Shown piece after piece: positions 14,696-22,928 of a DNA stretch of 42,522 nt; within the stretch, counting starts at the first letter, position 1, and every line of letters begins with the position of its first letter. The notes under the pieces were generated by a model, which was not told where the DNA came from, ran no database searches, and was given only the letters and a program-made list of their open reading frames with translations. Both the position numbers and the translations under genes were made by a program. Location of the stretch: contig JAILAT010000038.1 of the NCBI GenBank assembly GCA_024681475.1, positions 1-42,522 of the forward strand, given 5' to 3'. The stretch is from Bacteroidales bacterium (GTDB taxonomy: Bacteria; Bacteroidota; Bacteroidia; Bacteroidales; P3).

Positions 14696-16520
14696 AACTT
14701 TCCGATTTTGAACTGATACAATATGCAACATAATTTCGAACAGAGCGTTCAAAATCAATAGGAGTCAAGGAAGAGTAATCAGTTTCCATATAAGCCTCAC
14801 AAAGCCATTCATCTTTATATGAGACTTTGTGTATTGCAGATAATCCAGGTATTTCCTTACGATCTCTGTATGTGTCAAGCCAGGTTCCTTCAATTTTACT
14901 CCAAACTCCTTCTCCTGTCTCTGGAGCTATCTTCTCAATACGCCCAAGATTTTTTTTCTTTCTAAACCCATCGTCCTTATAATAACCGAAGAAGGTACCT
15001 TCTTTTACGTCCTTATGTCTAACACCTAAATCAAATACCATACAACAAGCATTTGCACTTGCTCCGGGATGGAATATATCAGATGGTAGTGAGAAAACAG
15101 CATCAAGATGATGATCTTGTAACATTAATTCCTTATATTTTTGGACTTCTTTTTCAGTCCCAATAGCACACTGCATTGGGAGTAATACAGCGAGTTTTCC
15201 ACTTTTTACCACATTAGCAATATGATACACAAAGTGAAAACCTTTGCTAGGATCTTCCTTTTTATCTTTTCCCTTGTTGTCTTTTTTCCAAGTCTTTACA
15301 TACTCCTTTTTACAGTAATTTCTCTGTGCGTTATATGGGGGGTTCATTAATACACAGTCAATATGTGCATCCTTTATCCAACTGTCTCGTTCAAAGCAAC
15401 TACCTTGTACAATATTGGTATTGCCGTCATTGTGAATGAGCATGTTTGTAGTTGCCAAACCGAATGCCATCTCATCATATTCAATACCATAAATATGGGT
15501 GTCATACACGGCATTTCGTTCATCTTGTGTTTGGCAATCTTTGATTGCTTCAGTCATTGCTCTGACAAGAAACGCTCCGCTCCCACAACATGGGTCAAGT
15601 ACTCGTGAGTTCCTGTTTACTCCAACAACTTGACACATGAAATGAACAATATGATCTGGGGTGAAAGCTTGATTCTTGTCTTTCTTACCGACATACTTAT
15701 TGAAGGTTGTAAAGAACAGATTTAGTAAATCCTGCCCCATAGATGTCTCTTCGTTAATGTATGGCAGAATATTCTTTTTAATGTCGTTGAGCAAACTAGT
15801 GAAATCTGCTTGAGGCAAATCCCTTACATGTTGGTCTTCCAGTACTTTGTTATCTAATATTCCTATTTTATAATCACGTTTTACATCTTTACTTAGTTTG
15901 GACTTTAAAATATCCCTAATGCCACTAACTATCTGACTGGTTGTAAGACCTTCGTACTTTAATCCATTTTTTAATGCTAACAAACATGTGCCAACAAACT
16001 GGCTCCTAAGTGATTCGGGTATGCTATAGGTGTGTAACTTTTCATTCAGTTCATAAGTACTTTTTACAACCTTCTCTTTGTTATTAATTGTTTTAGGTCT
16101 TAGAATGTTGGCATACTCATTAAACGATCTTATTTTGTAGTGCTCAATGAGTCTATTATCATCATTTATACTATTGCGCCATACTCTTATTCGGTCATCC
16201 TCTGTATTAGCTAATATCCCAATTATTGCATATCCTGTCAAATGGCTTTCATACTGCATATACGCTCCTAATTGCTTTTCGGAGTCTTTATCATTGTCAA
16301 AATTTCTTTTTGTTTCAACAAGAACAGCCACATGACGTGTATTATCTACAAAGCGAATATCCAGAGTTTCAAAGACTTTCCCATCTCGTCCCCTGACTTG
16401 AACTGATGTAAAATCCATATTCCTTTCCCCAAATGCTTTGGGATACCTGAACTCGTCATTTTCAATATTGTAGCTCAAATATTGGCGTCCAATAGTCTTT
16501 ATAATATCACTCCTATTCAT
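14679..16520 (-). CDS. BcgI-like fused nuclease and N6-adenine methyltransferase subunit
   Basis: A 613-residue protein. The N-terminal ~140 residues look like a PD-(D/E)xK nuclease: LDIRF with D54, and VLVETK with E69-T-K71. A helical segment follows (~150-270, HsdM-N-like, ending FFTTFNKYVGKKDKNQAFTP). Next is the methyltransferase with the AdoMet motif VLDPCCGSGAFLV (~305) and the catalytic NPPY (393-396) of N6-adenine enzymes. Length and domain order match BcgI A (637 residues). Type IIB enzymes cut on both sides of their site and need no separate HsdR, and none is visible here. The gene is AT-rich compared with its neighbours, a sign of transfer. It is expressed from the promoter at 16782-16812 through a leader holding a long hairpin. 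Confidence 0.87.
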   Translation of the reverse strand: MNRSDIIKTIGRQYLSYNIENDEFRYPKAFGERNMDFTSVQVRGRDGKVFETLDIRFVDNTRHVAVLVETKRNFDNDKDSEKQLGAYMQYESHLTGYAIIGILANTEDDRIRVWRNSINDDNRLIEHYKIRSFNEYANILRPKTINNKEKVVKSTYELNEKLHTYSIPESLRSQFVGTCLLALKNGLKYEGLTTSQIVSGIRDILKSKLSKDVKRDYKIGILDNKVLEDQHVRDLPQADFTSLLNDIKKNILPYINEETSMGQDLLNLFFTTFNKYVGKKDKNQAFTPDHIVHFMCQVVGVNRNSRVLDPCCGSGAFLVRAMTEAIKDCQTQDERNAVYDTHIYGIEYDEMAFGLATTNMLIHNDGNTNIVQGSCFERDSWIKDAHIDCVLMNPPYNAQRNYCKKEYVKTWKKDNKGKDKKEDPSKGFHFVYHIANVVKSGKLAVLLPMQCAIGTEKEVQKYKELMLQDHHLDAVFSLPSDIFHPGASANACCMVFDLGVRHKDVKEGTFFGYYKDDGFRKKKNLGRIEKIAPETGEGVWSKIEGTWLDTYRDRKEIPGLSAIHKVSYKDEWLCEAYMETDYSSLTPIDFERSVRNYVAYCISSKSESYDDEE

Positions 16521-16550
16521 CGTTTTAGTGCATAATAAAATCCGTGAAAC

Positions 16551-16676
16551 TTTTTGTTCACACTCGAGGTTCTGGACGACCTATCATTACGAACAAGAAA
16601 GCTCACGGATACCGTGAGCGTTTTCCTTTCTTGTGTAATGATAGTTGAAATTGTCCAGATTTCAAGTGTACAAAGA
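16551..16676 (-). repeat. ~126-nt long inverted repeat (hairpin) in the 5' leader of the restriction operon
   Basis: From the loop outwards: GCTCACGG (16601-16608) pairs CCGTGAGC (16612-16619) with loop ATA. ACAAGAAAG (16593-16601) pairs CTTTCTTGT (16626-16634). CTATCATTAC (16581-16590) pairs GTAATGATAG (16635-16644) perfectly. CTGGAC (16572-16577) pairs GTCCAG (16653-16658). CACT.GAGGT (16561-16570) pairs A..TC.AGTG (16659-16668) with G-U pairs. TTTTTG (16551-16556) pairs with CAAAGAAA (16671-). It ends 30 bp before the ATG of the nuclease/methylase gene and lies wholly inside the predicted transcript. No protein motif is seen in it. Confidence 0.85.
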
Positions 16677-16781
16677 AAAGCAAAAACGCTTCTATATTAT
16701 CTATTTAACTTTATTCGTCTTTTCTGTTTTTCTCTTCGTTATCAGTTGGTTATTTAATCTATTAATTATCTTTTCGTACCA

Positions 16782-16812
16782 CAAAGATACGTTTTATTTC
16801 TGACTCTGCAAA
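16782..16812 (-). promoter_or_regulatory. Promoter of the restriction-modification operon
   Basis: TTTG (16809-16812) and TATCTTTG (16782-16789), both minus strand, 19 bp apart: an ideal Bacteroidetes promoter. The predicted start near 16776 gives a leader of ~255 nt that includes the whole hairpin. Confidence 0.75.
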
Positions 16813-16885
16813 ATTAATCTCTTCTTACCCTGATAATCAGTGTGAAAAAGAGGATATATTTGATTTAAGTGTTGTTTAATTCTAT

Positions 16886-16908
16886 TTGTGCCATTTGGAC
16901 TGGCACAA
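16886..16908. repeat. Small perfect hairpin near the right island edge
   Basis: TTGTGCCA and TGGCACAA, 8 bp each, separated by 7 nt. There is no T-run on either side, so it is a poor intrinsic terminator; it may be an operator or island-border structure. Confidence 0.5.
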
Positions 16909-16939
16909 TTTGTATGCTACCGCCTAGGAATGATACTTT

Positions 16940-17449
16940 TTATTTGAATCCCAGGACTCTCCAGCCCTCTTCCTCTTGCACCAAGAACACGGTGGTCTCG
17001 GTGTCGTAGTCGCCCTGCGAGCCGTCATAGAATTTGTCATTGGCATCGGCACAGCGCAAGGTGACGCTGTATTCGGCTCCATCATACTCTAACTCTTCCA
17101 CGTCGTTGGAGGCCTCGATGGCATGGCTGTCGGTAATCACCACTTCGTAACCCATCTTCACGACAGGACGCATGTCGACAATGTCATGGGTGTACTCACT
17201 GGAGAAGAGCTGCTCCATGGGAACACCATCGAGAAGGAGGATAGGCATCAGGTTAAAGAAATAGGCTGCCGACATCAGTTCCACCGTCTGGGCAAAGTCT
17301 TCTTCTATGATGCTGGTGGCAAAGTTGTAGGCTACAGCTTCAGGGGTCTTGCCTTCTTGGGCCTCGGCCTGGCTTACACGTGTTACCTGCTGGCTTTTGC
17401 CGCACGAGATGCAGCAAAGCATTGCGGCGATAAGAATGTATTTTCTCAT
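16940..17449 (-). CDS. Small lipoprotein (DUF4878-like)
   Basis: A 169-residue lipoprotein. The signal peptide ends in a lipobox (CCISCGKSQ; lipidated Cys ~17). The mature part begins with TPEAVAYNFATSIIEEDFAQTVELM, the helix-plus-sheet opening of NTF2-like DUF4878 lipoproteins. It ends with a beta-rich half closing in VFLVQEEEGWRVLGFK, the typical last strand of that fold. Its 3' end (codons for the last ~8 residues and stop) is the right-hand copy of the 27-bp repeat flanking the restriction island, so the island abuts this gene without breaking it. It is the last gene of a minus-strand run, 17 bp behind the DUF2461 gene. Confidence 0.75.
   Translation of the reverse strand: MRKYILIAAMLCCISCGKSQQVTRVSQAEAQEGKTPEAVAYNFATSIIEEDFAQTVELMSAAYFFNLMPILLLDGVPMEQLFSSEYTHDIVDMRPVVKMGYEVVITDSHAIEASNDVEELEYDGAEYSVTLRCADANDKFYDGSQGDYDTETTVFLVQEEEGWRVLGFK
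16941..16967 (-). repeat. Right flanking direct repeat of the restriction island
   Basis: Last 27 bp of the lipoprotein coding region (encoding W-R-V-L-G-F-K and the stop). It repeats at 13500-13526 with 2 mismatches, in the same orientation. Confidence 0.75.
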
Positions 17450-17466
17450 ATCTCGGTGGTTTTAAA

Positions 17467-18144
17467 TTATTCTGTCGCTCGGGCAATGAACCGGTTCAGC
17501 GGTATCGCGGCACGGAACACTTTGACGATGTAGTCTTTGAAGTCGGGTGCGGTGACCTTGGCGGGGTCGACGTTGTGGTTGACAGTGTAGTCGCAATATT
17601 TCAGCAGGTCGGCGTGCTCCCAGTCGGCGGGGTAGCCTTTGGGGACACGTGTGAGCTTCTTGCTGGTGAAGAAGGTGTCGCCGAAGTAGCGTCGATAGTC
17701 TTTCTTGTTCATGATGGCGAGAAACTCGTCAGGGTTGTAGAATATCTCCTGACGGATGGCGGCGAGGGTCTCCCTGGGTGGCATGAAGATGCCGGCGCCC
17801 ATGTTGCAGTTGCCTTCCAGACCGTAGTCTTCCTGGCCTATCTGCAAGTAGTAGCCGGGCACGCCACAACGGTGAATGTCGGGGGAGAGAAAGAAAGCCA
17901 CATGGGTCTTGTAGGGCCTCTTGTCGGACGAAAAACGCATATCGCGGTAGATGCGGTAAATACAACGTTTTGCGTCGAGGTTGGCAATGGTGGGGTCATA
18001 TTTTCCGAGGTCGGCGATGACATCGGCGGTGAGGTCGGTGAACTCGGCCTTGATGGCTTCCCAGCGAGGCTTGTTGGCCAGAAACCAATCGCGATTGTTG
18101 TTGGCTGCCAGCTCTTCGAAGAATGTAAAGATTTCTTTGTCCAT
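17467..18144 (-). CDS. DUF2461 family protein
   Basis: A 225-residue cytoplasmic protein of the DUF2461 (TIGR02453) family. Family motifs are visible: FFEELAANNNRDWFLANKPRWE at the start, RIYRDMRFSSDKRPYKTH in the middle (the most conserved block), then GGYYLQI-like PGYYLQIGQED and GAGIFMPP, and KVFRAAIPLNRFI at the end. The biochemical role is unknown. ATG at 18144 is preferred over the in-frame TTG at 18153. It sits between an aldo/keto reductase gene and a lipoprotein gene on the same strand with short gaps, so it is probably co-transcribed. Confidence 0.88.
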   Translation of the reverse strand: MDKEIFTFFEELAANNNRDWFLANKPRWEAIKAEFTDLTADVIADLGKYDPTIANLDAKRCIYRIYRDMRFSSDKRPYKTHVAFFLSPDIHRCGVPGYYLQIGQEDYGLEGNCNMGAGIFMPPRETLAAIRQEIFYNPDEFLAIMNKKDYRRYFGDTFFTSKKLTRVPKGYPADWEHADLLKYCDYTVNHNVDPAKVTAPDFKDYIVKVFRAAIPLNRFIARATE

Positions 18145-18191
18145 TATTTGCAAGAATTAAGGGATTAATGCCGCATAGCAGCCAGAAACTA

Positions 18192-19223
18192 TTACAGAAT
18201 CTCGTCGCGACGAGCCCAATGGAGTTTCCAGTCTTCGTAGTTCTCTTGCAGTGTTTTGGGAATGTCGAGACTATAGGGACAGCGACTTTTGCAGAGGTCG
18301 CAATGCACGCAGTCGTCAATCTTCTTCATCTGCTCGTTGTATTCCTCGGTGAGGTACACGGAATAGGGGGCGCGGCGCAGCAAGAGATACATACGGTTAC
18401 AGTCGGGGATGTTGATGCCCGCTGTGCAGGGCAGGCAGTAGCCACAGCCGCGGCAGAAGTTGCCCTTCAGCTCGTTGCGGTCGGATTCTATGCGGCGCCG
18501 TTTGGCATCGTCCATCGTGGGCGGGTCGTTCTGGAAACGGATGAAGTCGTCCAGCTCTTTCTCGCGCTGCACACCCCAGATGGGCACCACGCCCGGCCAT
18601 TGGGCCATATAGGCATAGGCAGTGGCGGCGTCGCTGATGAGTCCGCCGGCCAGGGCTTTCATGGCGATGAATCCCATGTCGTGCTCGGCACATTGCTCCA
18701 CCAGGTGCTGCTCTTTGTCGGAGGTCAGGTAGCTGAAGGGGAATTGCAGCGTGTCGTACATCCCGCTGTCAATGGCCTGTTGTGCCACGGCCAGACGGTG
18801 GTTGGTGATGCCGATGTGGCGTATTTTTCCTTGACGTTGTGCTTCGAGCATGGCTTCATACAGTCCACTGCCGTCGTCGGGCAGGGGACAGAAGGCGGGA
18901 TTGTGGAACTGGTAGAGGTCTATGTAATCGGTGCGCAAAAGCCGTAGCGACGTCTCCAGGTCAGCCCAGAAGCCTTCGGTAGTGGTGGCACCCGTCTTGG
19001 TGCTGATGATGACCTCATGGCGGCGGCCGACGAGGGCTTCGCAGAGTTTCTCTTCGCTGTCGGTGTAGAAACGGGCAGTGTCAAAATAGTACATCCCGTT
19101 ATCCAGCGCTTTGAGTATCAGCTTTGTCGACTCTTCTTTGCTGATGCGCTGTATGGGCAGTGCGCCGAAGCCATTCTTCGGCACCACCAGCCCGCTGCGT
19201 CCCAATCTGACTGTCGTGCTCAT
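18192..19223 (-). CDS. Aldo/keto reductase with C-terminal 4Fe-4S ferredoxin domain
   Basis: A 343-residue oxidoreductase. Residues ~1-255 form the AKR barrel: GRSGLVVPKNGFGALP, FDTARFYTDSEE (catalytic Asp and Tyr), STKTG (Lys) and YQFHNP (His). The last ~85 residues carry two cysteine clusters: CRGCGYCLPCTAGINIPDC and CVHCDLCKSRCPY. They are the ferredoxin-like tail of the AKR subfamily found in anaerobes. The tail suggests electron transfer from an iron-sulfur donor in place of or besides NADPH; the substrate is unknown. It precedes the DUF2461 gene by 47 bp on the same strand. Confidence 0.92.
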   Translation of the reverse strand: MSTTVRLGRSGLVVPKNGFGALPIQRISKEESTKLILKALDNGMYYFDTARFYTDSEEKLCEALVGRRHEVIISTKTGATTTEGFWADLETSLRLLRTDYIDLYQFHNPAFCPLPDDGSGLYEAMLEAQRQGKIRHIGITNHRLAVAQQAIDSGMYDTLQFPFSYLTSDKEQHLVEQCAEHDMGFIAMKALAGGLISDAATAYAYMAQWPGVVPIWGVQREKELDDFIRFQNDPPTMDDAKRRRIESDRNELKGNFCRGCGYCLPCTAGINIPDCNRMYLLLRRAPYSVYLTEEYNEQMKKIDDCVHCDLCKSRCPYSLDIPKTLQENYEDWKLHWARRDEIL

Positions 19224-19271
19224 TGTGTCTCGTGTTTTCTGAATGATGGTCCAAAAAATAATCGGGAGGGT

Positions 19272-19619
19272 TTAGCTCTCCGTATTCTCTTCGACCTCTA
19301 TTTCCAACTCTTCTTCCTCCATTTCTTCGTCAACCGGTTCTGTCTCGCGCAACGGTTTGTCGAAGTCCACCACGCCCTGCGTGATGCATTGCAGCATCTC
19401 GTGTTCCATGGCGTTGGTGAATGTCGTGTCGGTCACATATTTTGCATAGGGCTCCATCACCTCGTCGAGGCAGCGCTCTATCTCTTCTTGTGTGCCCAGT
19501 TTGTAGCATTCGCACGAGGCTTTGCCAGCCCTCTCACCCTGGTGTCGTGGATCTTTGTTGCTGCATGCTGTCACAAGCAGTAGTGCGCCAGCAGCCAGTA
19601 GAATCAGAGTCTTCTTCAT
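19272..19619 (-). CDS. Small acidic lipoprotein of unknown function
   Basis: A 115-residue lipoprotein. Lipobox LLVTACSNKD (Cys ~19). The mature part contains a helical segment with cysteines (GKASCECYKLGTQEEIERCLDEV and MLQCITQG), spaced as in small disulfide-linked helix-turn-helix proteins. The last 30 residues are almost entirely acidic (EEMEEEELEIEVEE). I recognise no family. It sits 12 bp behind the next minus-strand gene and 48 bp before the aldo/keto reductase gene, so it is likely part of the same run. The acidic tail may bind cations or just mark a disordered end. Confidence 0.65.
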   Translation of the reverse strand: MKKTLILLAAGALLLVTACSNKDPRHQGERAGKASCECYKLGTQEEIERCLDEVMEPYAKYVTDTTFTNAMEHEMLQCITQGVVDFDKPLRETEPVDEEMEEEELEIEVEENTES

Positions 19620-19631
19620 CTTTATTAGGGT

Positions 19632-20057
19632 TTAGTTAAGTTGCTTGATGCATCGTTTGATTTGCGACAAGGGGATGACATACAGCGACTTGCCGTCTTC
19701 ATTAGGCGTGGCGATGTCGGAATAGATCTCTTCACCCTGCTCCCATTTGCGTACCTTGAAGGCCACACCGTTCTTGCCTGCGTGAATCGTCGTCTCGTCA
19801 GGGCTCTCCTCGATGGTCTCGGCCAGTGCGCGCAGCGTCTTCAGGGCGTCCGACTTGTTGGTGCCCAGATCTATGGTGATGCCGTCGGAGTTGAAGCGGT
19901 CGTTGGATGGCACAATGAGTTGGTAGTGACCGTTGTAGGTGCGCATGTAGTTGTTGCGTGTGTATTTTGCCTTGCCCTGTGCCATGGCGTTGCAGGCCAG
20001 CAGCAGTGCCAGCGTCAGCATCAAAACACGCATTGTTTTAGTTTTTGCATTCTTCAT
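19632..20057 (-). CDS. Small secreted protein of unknown function
   Basis: A 141-residue exported protein. Signal peptide ~1-26 (LLLACNAMAQ with SPase I-like AMAQ; the Cys before it is not in a good lipobox). The mature part (KYTRNNYMRTYNGHYQLIVPSN, then ITIDLGTNKSDALKTLRAL, then a beta-rich end SLYVIPLSQIKRCIKQL) looks like a small alpha/beta domain. I recognise no family. It lies between the M6 protease gene and the acidic lipoprotein gene with gaps of 13 and 12 bp, so all three are probably translated from one transcript. Confidence 0.65.
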   Translation of the reverse strand: MKNAKTKTMRVLMLTLALLLACNAMAQGKAKYTRNNYMRTYNGHYQLIVPSNDRFNSDGITIDLGTNKSDALKTLRALAETIEESPDETTIHAGKNGVAFKVRKWEQGEEIYSDIATPNEDGKSLYVIPLSQIKRCIKQLN

Positions 20058-20070
20058 ATTTCTTCTGTTT

Positions 20071-22896
20071 TTATTTGTTTTTCACTATTTTGGCCACGCC
20101 TTTGGAACTGCGCAGCATGTAGACGCCGTGGGGCAGCGTCGAGAGGTCGAGCGTCAGCGTCTGGCCGGTGGCGTTGACTTGCATGACAGTTTGACCCTTC
20201 ATGTTGTAGAGTGTCACGGTTTCGTGGCCGAGGCATTCCACCGTCACCACACCTGTCGTGGGGTTGGGATAGAGCTTGAGAACGGTGGCGTCACCTTCCT
20301 CGATGCCGACTTTGACTTCAAAGGTGGCATAGAGTGTGTGGTTGCCGGTGACGGTGAGGGTGTATTTTGCGCCGGTCTCCGTCGCTGTCGGGGTGACCTT
20401 GTTCCCGTCCACTGTCAGTCTCTTCAGTTTGTAGCCACTGAGCGGAGTGATGGTGAAGGTCACTTCTTCGTCTTGGGCGAACACCTGATAGCCCTCGGGC
20501 GATATGCTGCCGTTTTCGTCGGCATCGGCAAAGATGAGGTTGCCTTCCACAAGGCTGATGTCATCGATGAGCACGGCACCGCTGGCGACGGTGTTGGCCG
20601 AGAATCGCAGGCGGCTGTAGTTGCCTGCTCCCGTCAGCGGCACGTAGACATCCTGCCATTCAGCCATGCCGAAGCGCCAGGTGTCGCTGTACACCTCACG
20701 CCATCCGACGGTGGGGTCGGCACGGTATTCTATCTTGAACATATTGTCTGCGTTGCAGTCCATCATGCTATAGCGAAGATGCAGCACGGTGTTGCGGACC
20801 GTGTCGTAGCTGAAAGGTTCTGTCGTGACGCAAACCCAGGGGTCTGAAACGTATTGGTAATTGCTGGCCAGGACATGGTTGCTGTCGCTGAGGGTGACAA
20901 TTCTCCAGTCGCCGGTCCAGCATTCGGGCAGGCGGCCGGTGGATGTCTCGAAATCTTCGCTATCCCAGGCAGTGCCATCGCACAAAAGGGTGCGGGCCCA
21001 GCCTGTCACGCCGGCGCTATAGCTGCCATCCCATTGTGAGAAGAATTTGAAATTGCAAAGCTGTCCTCTTGCGAGGCTGTCAATCATCGTGTGGTCGCCG
21101 TTGCCGTTGTACACCACCACGCCGCCACCGGGCAGCGTGTCGCCAACATTGTAGAGGGTGTCGGGGATGCCGAAGATGGTGTCGTCGCTCATCAATATCA
21201 GGGTGCTGTAGTTGCCATAGGGAGTCCAGTCGAGCGATATCTGGCTTACGCTCACACCTTCGGCGCTGGGGTTGATGGGGTCGGGCTCAGCGTTGCCGAT
21301 GCAGAGATAGAGCTTCTGGTTGCTGCTGTTCTGGGCTATATGGTAGAACGACATGTAGTTGCGCTGTCCGCTCCAGGGACGGAACCACGGACTGCAGTTG
21401 TCTGTCAGCGAGTCGTTGCGGTTGTTGAAGCCAGGGTAGGGGGTCTGGTCGCTGTTCACATTGCCGTAGCTGGAAGGATCCGACGTGGGGGCCTGATAGT
21501 TGGCGGCGGTGCTGCTCATCAGGTACAGCTGCTGCGGATGGCGTGAGTTGTTCACGCTTCTGCCATGTGCGTTGGGGTGCACGTGATACACCAGCAGACC
21601 GTTGCCGGGGATGTGGGCGTCCCATTTGATTTTCTGGCGGTTCTCGATGAGGAAGAAGTCGCCGTTGGTCATGGTGTTGATGCGGTGGAACTCGCTCATC
21701 GAACGCTCCGAGGGCTCCATGGCGAGCATCTTGGGCGAGTTGTCGAGGGTGTCGCAGGTGGCCCAATGGTAGATGTACAGCTTGGTGTAGGGATTATGCT
21801 GTGCAGGACAGATGCCGCCGCGGTTCCAGCTGCCGCTCGACATGATGTCCCACTGTCCCAGCCCCGGGTATTCTCCGCCGCTGCTGGCATAGTCGGTGTC
21901 GTAATAGTCGGGCGAGCCGAAGACGTGACCCAGCTCGTGGCAGATGACGCCGATGTGGGTGATCACCGTGCCGGTGTTGCCCGTCAGTTCCGGCGAGCAG
22001 GAGTAGACATCGACAACCGTATTGTTGTAGGTCGGCGCATCGAAGATGTTCCATTTGTGCGACCAGATGGCCGATGCCGGAGCGCCAGCCTCCTCGCCGT
22101 AGCCGGCAAAGATGATATGCAGGCCGTCGATGTAGCCGTCGCCGTCATTGTCGTAGTGCGAGAAATTGACGTATTTCGCTGCCGAGTCCACAGCTTCGCG
22201 GGCAAAGGCTTGCGAGCCTTCGTTGGTGTTGCCGTAGTAGGCCATGTCTTCGGTGCCGACAAAGGGACCTACGACATCGACGCTCAGCGAGAACTGTCCT
22301 TGGCTGACATCCAGATAGTAGTCGTGCACACTGCCAATCGCCGAGAAGTCGCTATAGTTCTCTTGGTTGAAGAGAAAACGGAAGGCGTTCTTGCCGAAAG
22401 TGAAGTGCTTGTCATTGAAACCGAAGAGGATGACGAGGAATTTCTTGGAGCCCGTCACGTCGGTCATGGCTTTGGGTCCTTGCTTGGAGTCCTCCACCAT
22501 CCTCCATATTTCCAGCATGTCGTCCACCTGCTTTTGGCTGTAGCGCAGATGTCTGGGGGTCTTCTTCAGAAAAACTTCCACCTCCAGCGGACGCTGGGTG
22601 ATGTCCGTGGCCACAAACGTGGTGGGCATCAGGTTGCCCATTCCGTCGGTGGTGGCATACACCAGGCTGCCGTCGTCGCTGTGCACCAGCGTGTAGCCGT
22701 CTTCGCTCTCGGCCCAGTGCACGCGTTCGTCGCCTTTCAGGTAGATGTTCACTGTGATTTCGCTATTAGGTTGATGGAATACCACCATGTCGGGGCATCC
22801 CGGCACAGCCAGAGCGCTCGACGCCGTCAGCGTGAGCACCATGGCCAATATCCAAAACTTGATGTGGTGTTTCATAGAGCGCTTGGTCTCTCTCAT
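20071..22896 (-). CDS. M6-family secreted metalloprotease with type IX secretion sorting domain
   Basis: A 941-residue exported protease. Signal peptide near the start (second Met at 22875 gives a cleaner one). M6-type catalytic core with the zinc site H320-E-L-G-H324 (CHELGHVFGSPDYYD), preceded by YDNDGDGYIDGLHIIFAGYGEEAG. The central part contains jelly-roll/beta-sandwich modules (DWRIVTLSDSNHV, LRYSMMDCNADNMFKIEYR). A bacterial-Ig-like/TIDF-type repeat near 810-865 (DADENGSISPEG, GYKLKRLTVDGN) precedes the C-terminal ~70 residues, which are a type A type IX sorting domain: LKLYPNPTTGVVTVE, VTLYNMKGQTV, LPHGVYMLR. It is probably secreted and cell-surface attached. Dense beta-rich length fits Prevotella/Porphyromonas relatives. 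Confidence 0.9.
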   Translation of the reverse strand: MRETKRSMKHHIKFWILAMVLTLTASSALAVPGCPDMVVFHQPNSEITVNIYLKGDERVHWAESEDGYTLVHSDDGSLVYATTDGMGNLMPTTFVATDITQRPLEVEVFLKKTPRHLRYSQKQVDDMLEIWRMVEDSKQGPKAMTDVTGSKKFLVILFGFNDKHFTFGKNAFRFLFNQENYSDFSAIGSVHDYYLDVSQGQFSLSVDVVGPFVGTEDMAYYGNTNEGSQAFAREAVDSAAKYVNFSHYDNDGDGYIDGLHIIFAGYGEEAGAPASAIWSHKWNIFDAPTYNNTVVDVYSCSPELTGNTGTVITHIGVICHELGHVFGSPDYYDTDYASSGGEYPGLGQWDIMSSGSWNRGGICPAQHNPYTKLYIYHWATCDTLDNSPKMLAMEPSERSMSEFHRINTMTNGDFFLIENRQKIKWDAHIPGNGLLVYHVHPNAHGRSVNNSRHPQQLYLMSSTAANYQAPTSDPSSYGNVNSDQTPYPGFNNRNDSLTDNCSPWFRPWSGQRNYMSFYHIAQNSSNQKLYLCIGNAEPDPINPSAEGVSVSQISLDWTPYGNYSTLILMSDDTIFGIPDTLYNVGDTLPGGGVVVYNGNGDHTMIDSLARGQLCNFKFFSQWDGSYSAGVTGWARTLLCDGTAWDSEDFETSTGRLPECWTGDWRIVTLSDSNHVLASNYQYVSDPWVCVTTEPFSYDTVRNTVLHLRYSMMDCNADNMFKIEYRADPTVGWREVYSDTWRFGMAEWQDVYVPLTGAGNYSRLRFSANTVASGAVLIDDISLVEGNLIFADADENGSISPEGYQVFAQDEEVTFTITPLSGYKLKRLTVDGNKVTPTATETGAKYTLTVTGNHTLYATFEVKVGIEEGDATVLKLYPNPTTGVVTVECLGHETVTLYNMKGQTVMQVNATGQTLTLDLSTLPHGVYMLRSSKGVAKIVKNK

Positions 22897-22928
22897 TTTG
22901 TTATTATTTCTTGATTGCTAGGTTTATT

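Larger units (their letters stand above)
16677..16939. other. AT-rich island edge between hairpin and lipoprotein gene
   Basis: Holds the restriction-operon promoter (16782-16812) and a small hairpin (16886-16908). No gene is supported; a 67-codon plus-strand frame from 16554 runs through the long hairpin and is rejected. Confidence 0.45.

Noticed and set aside
16554..16757. 67-codon plus-strand frame
   Set aside because: It reads through the long hairpin and the restriction operon leader; repetitive structure explains the open frame.
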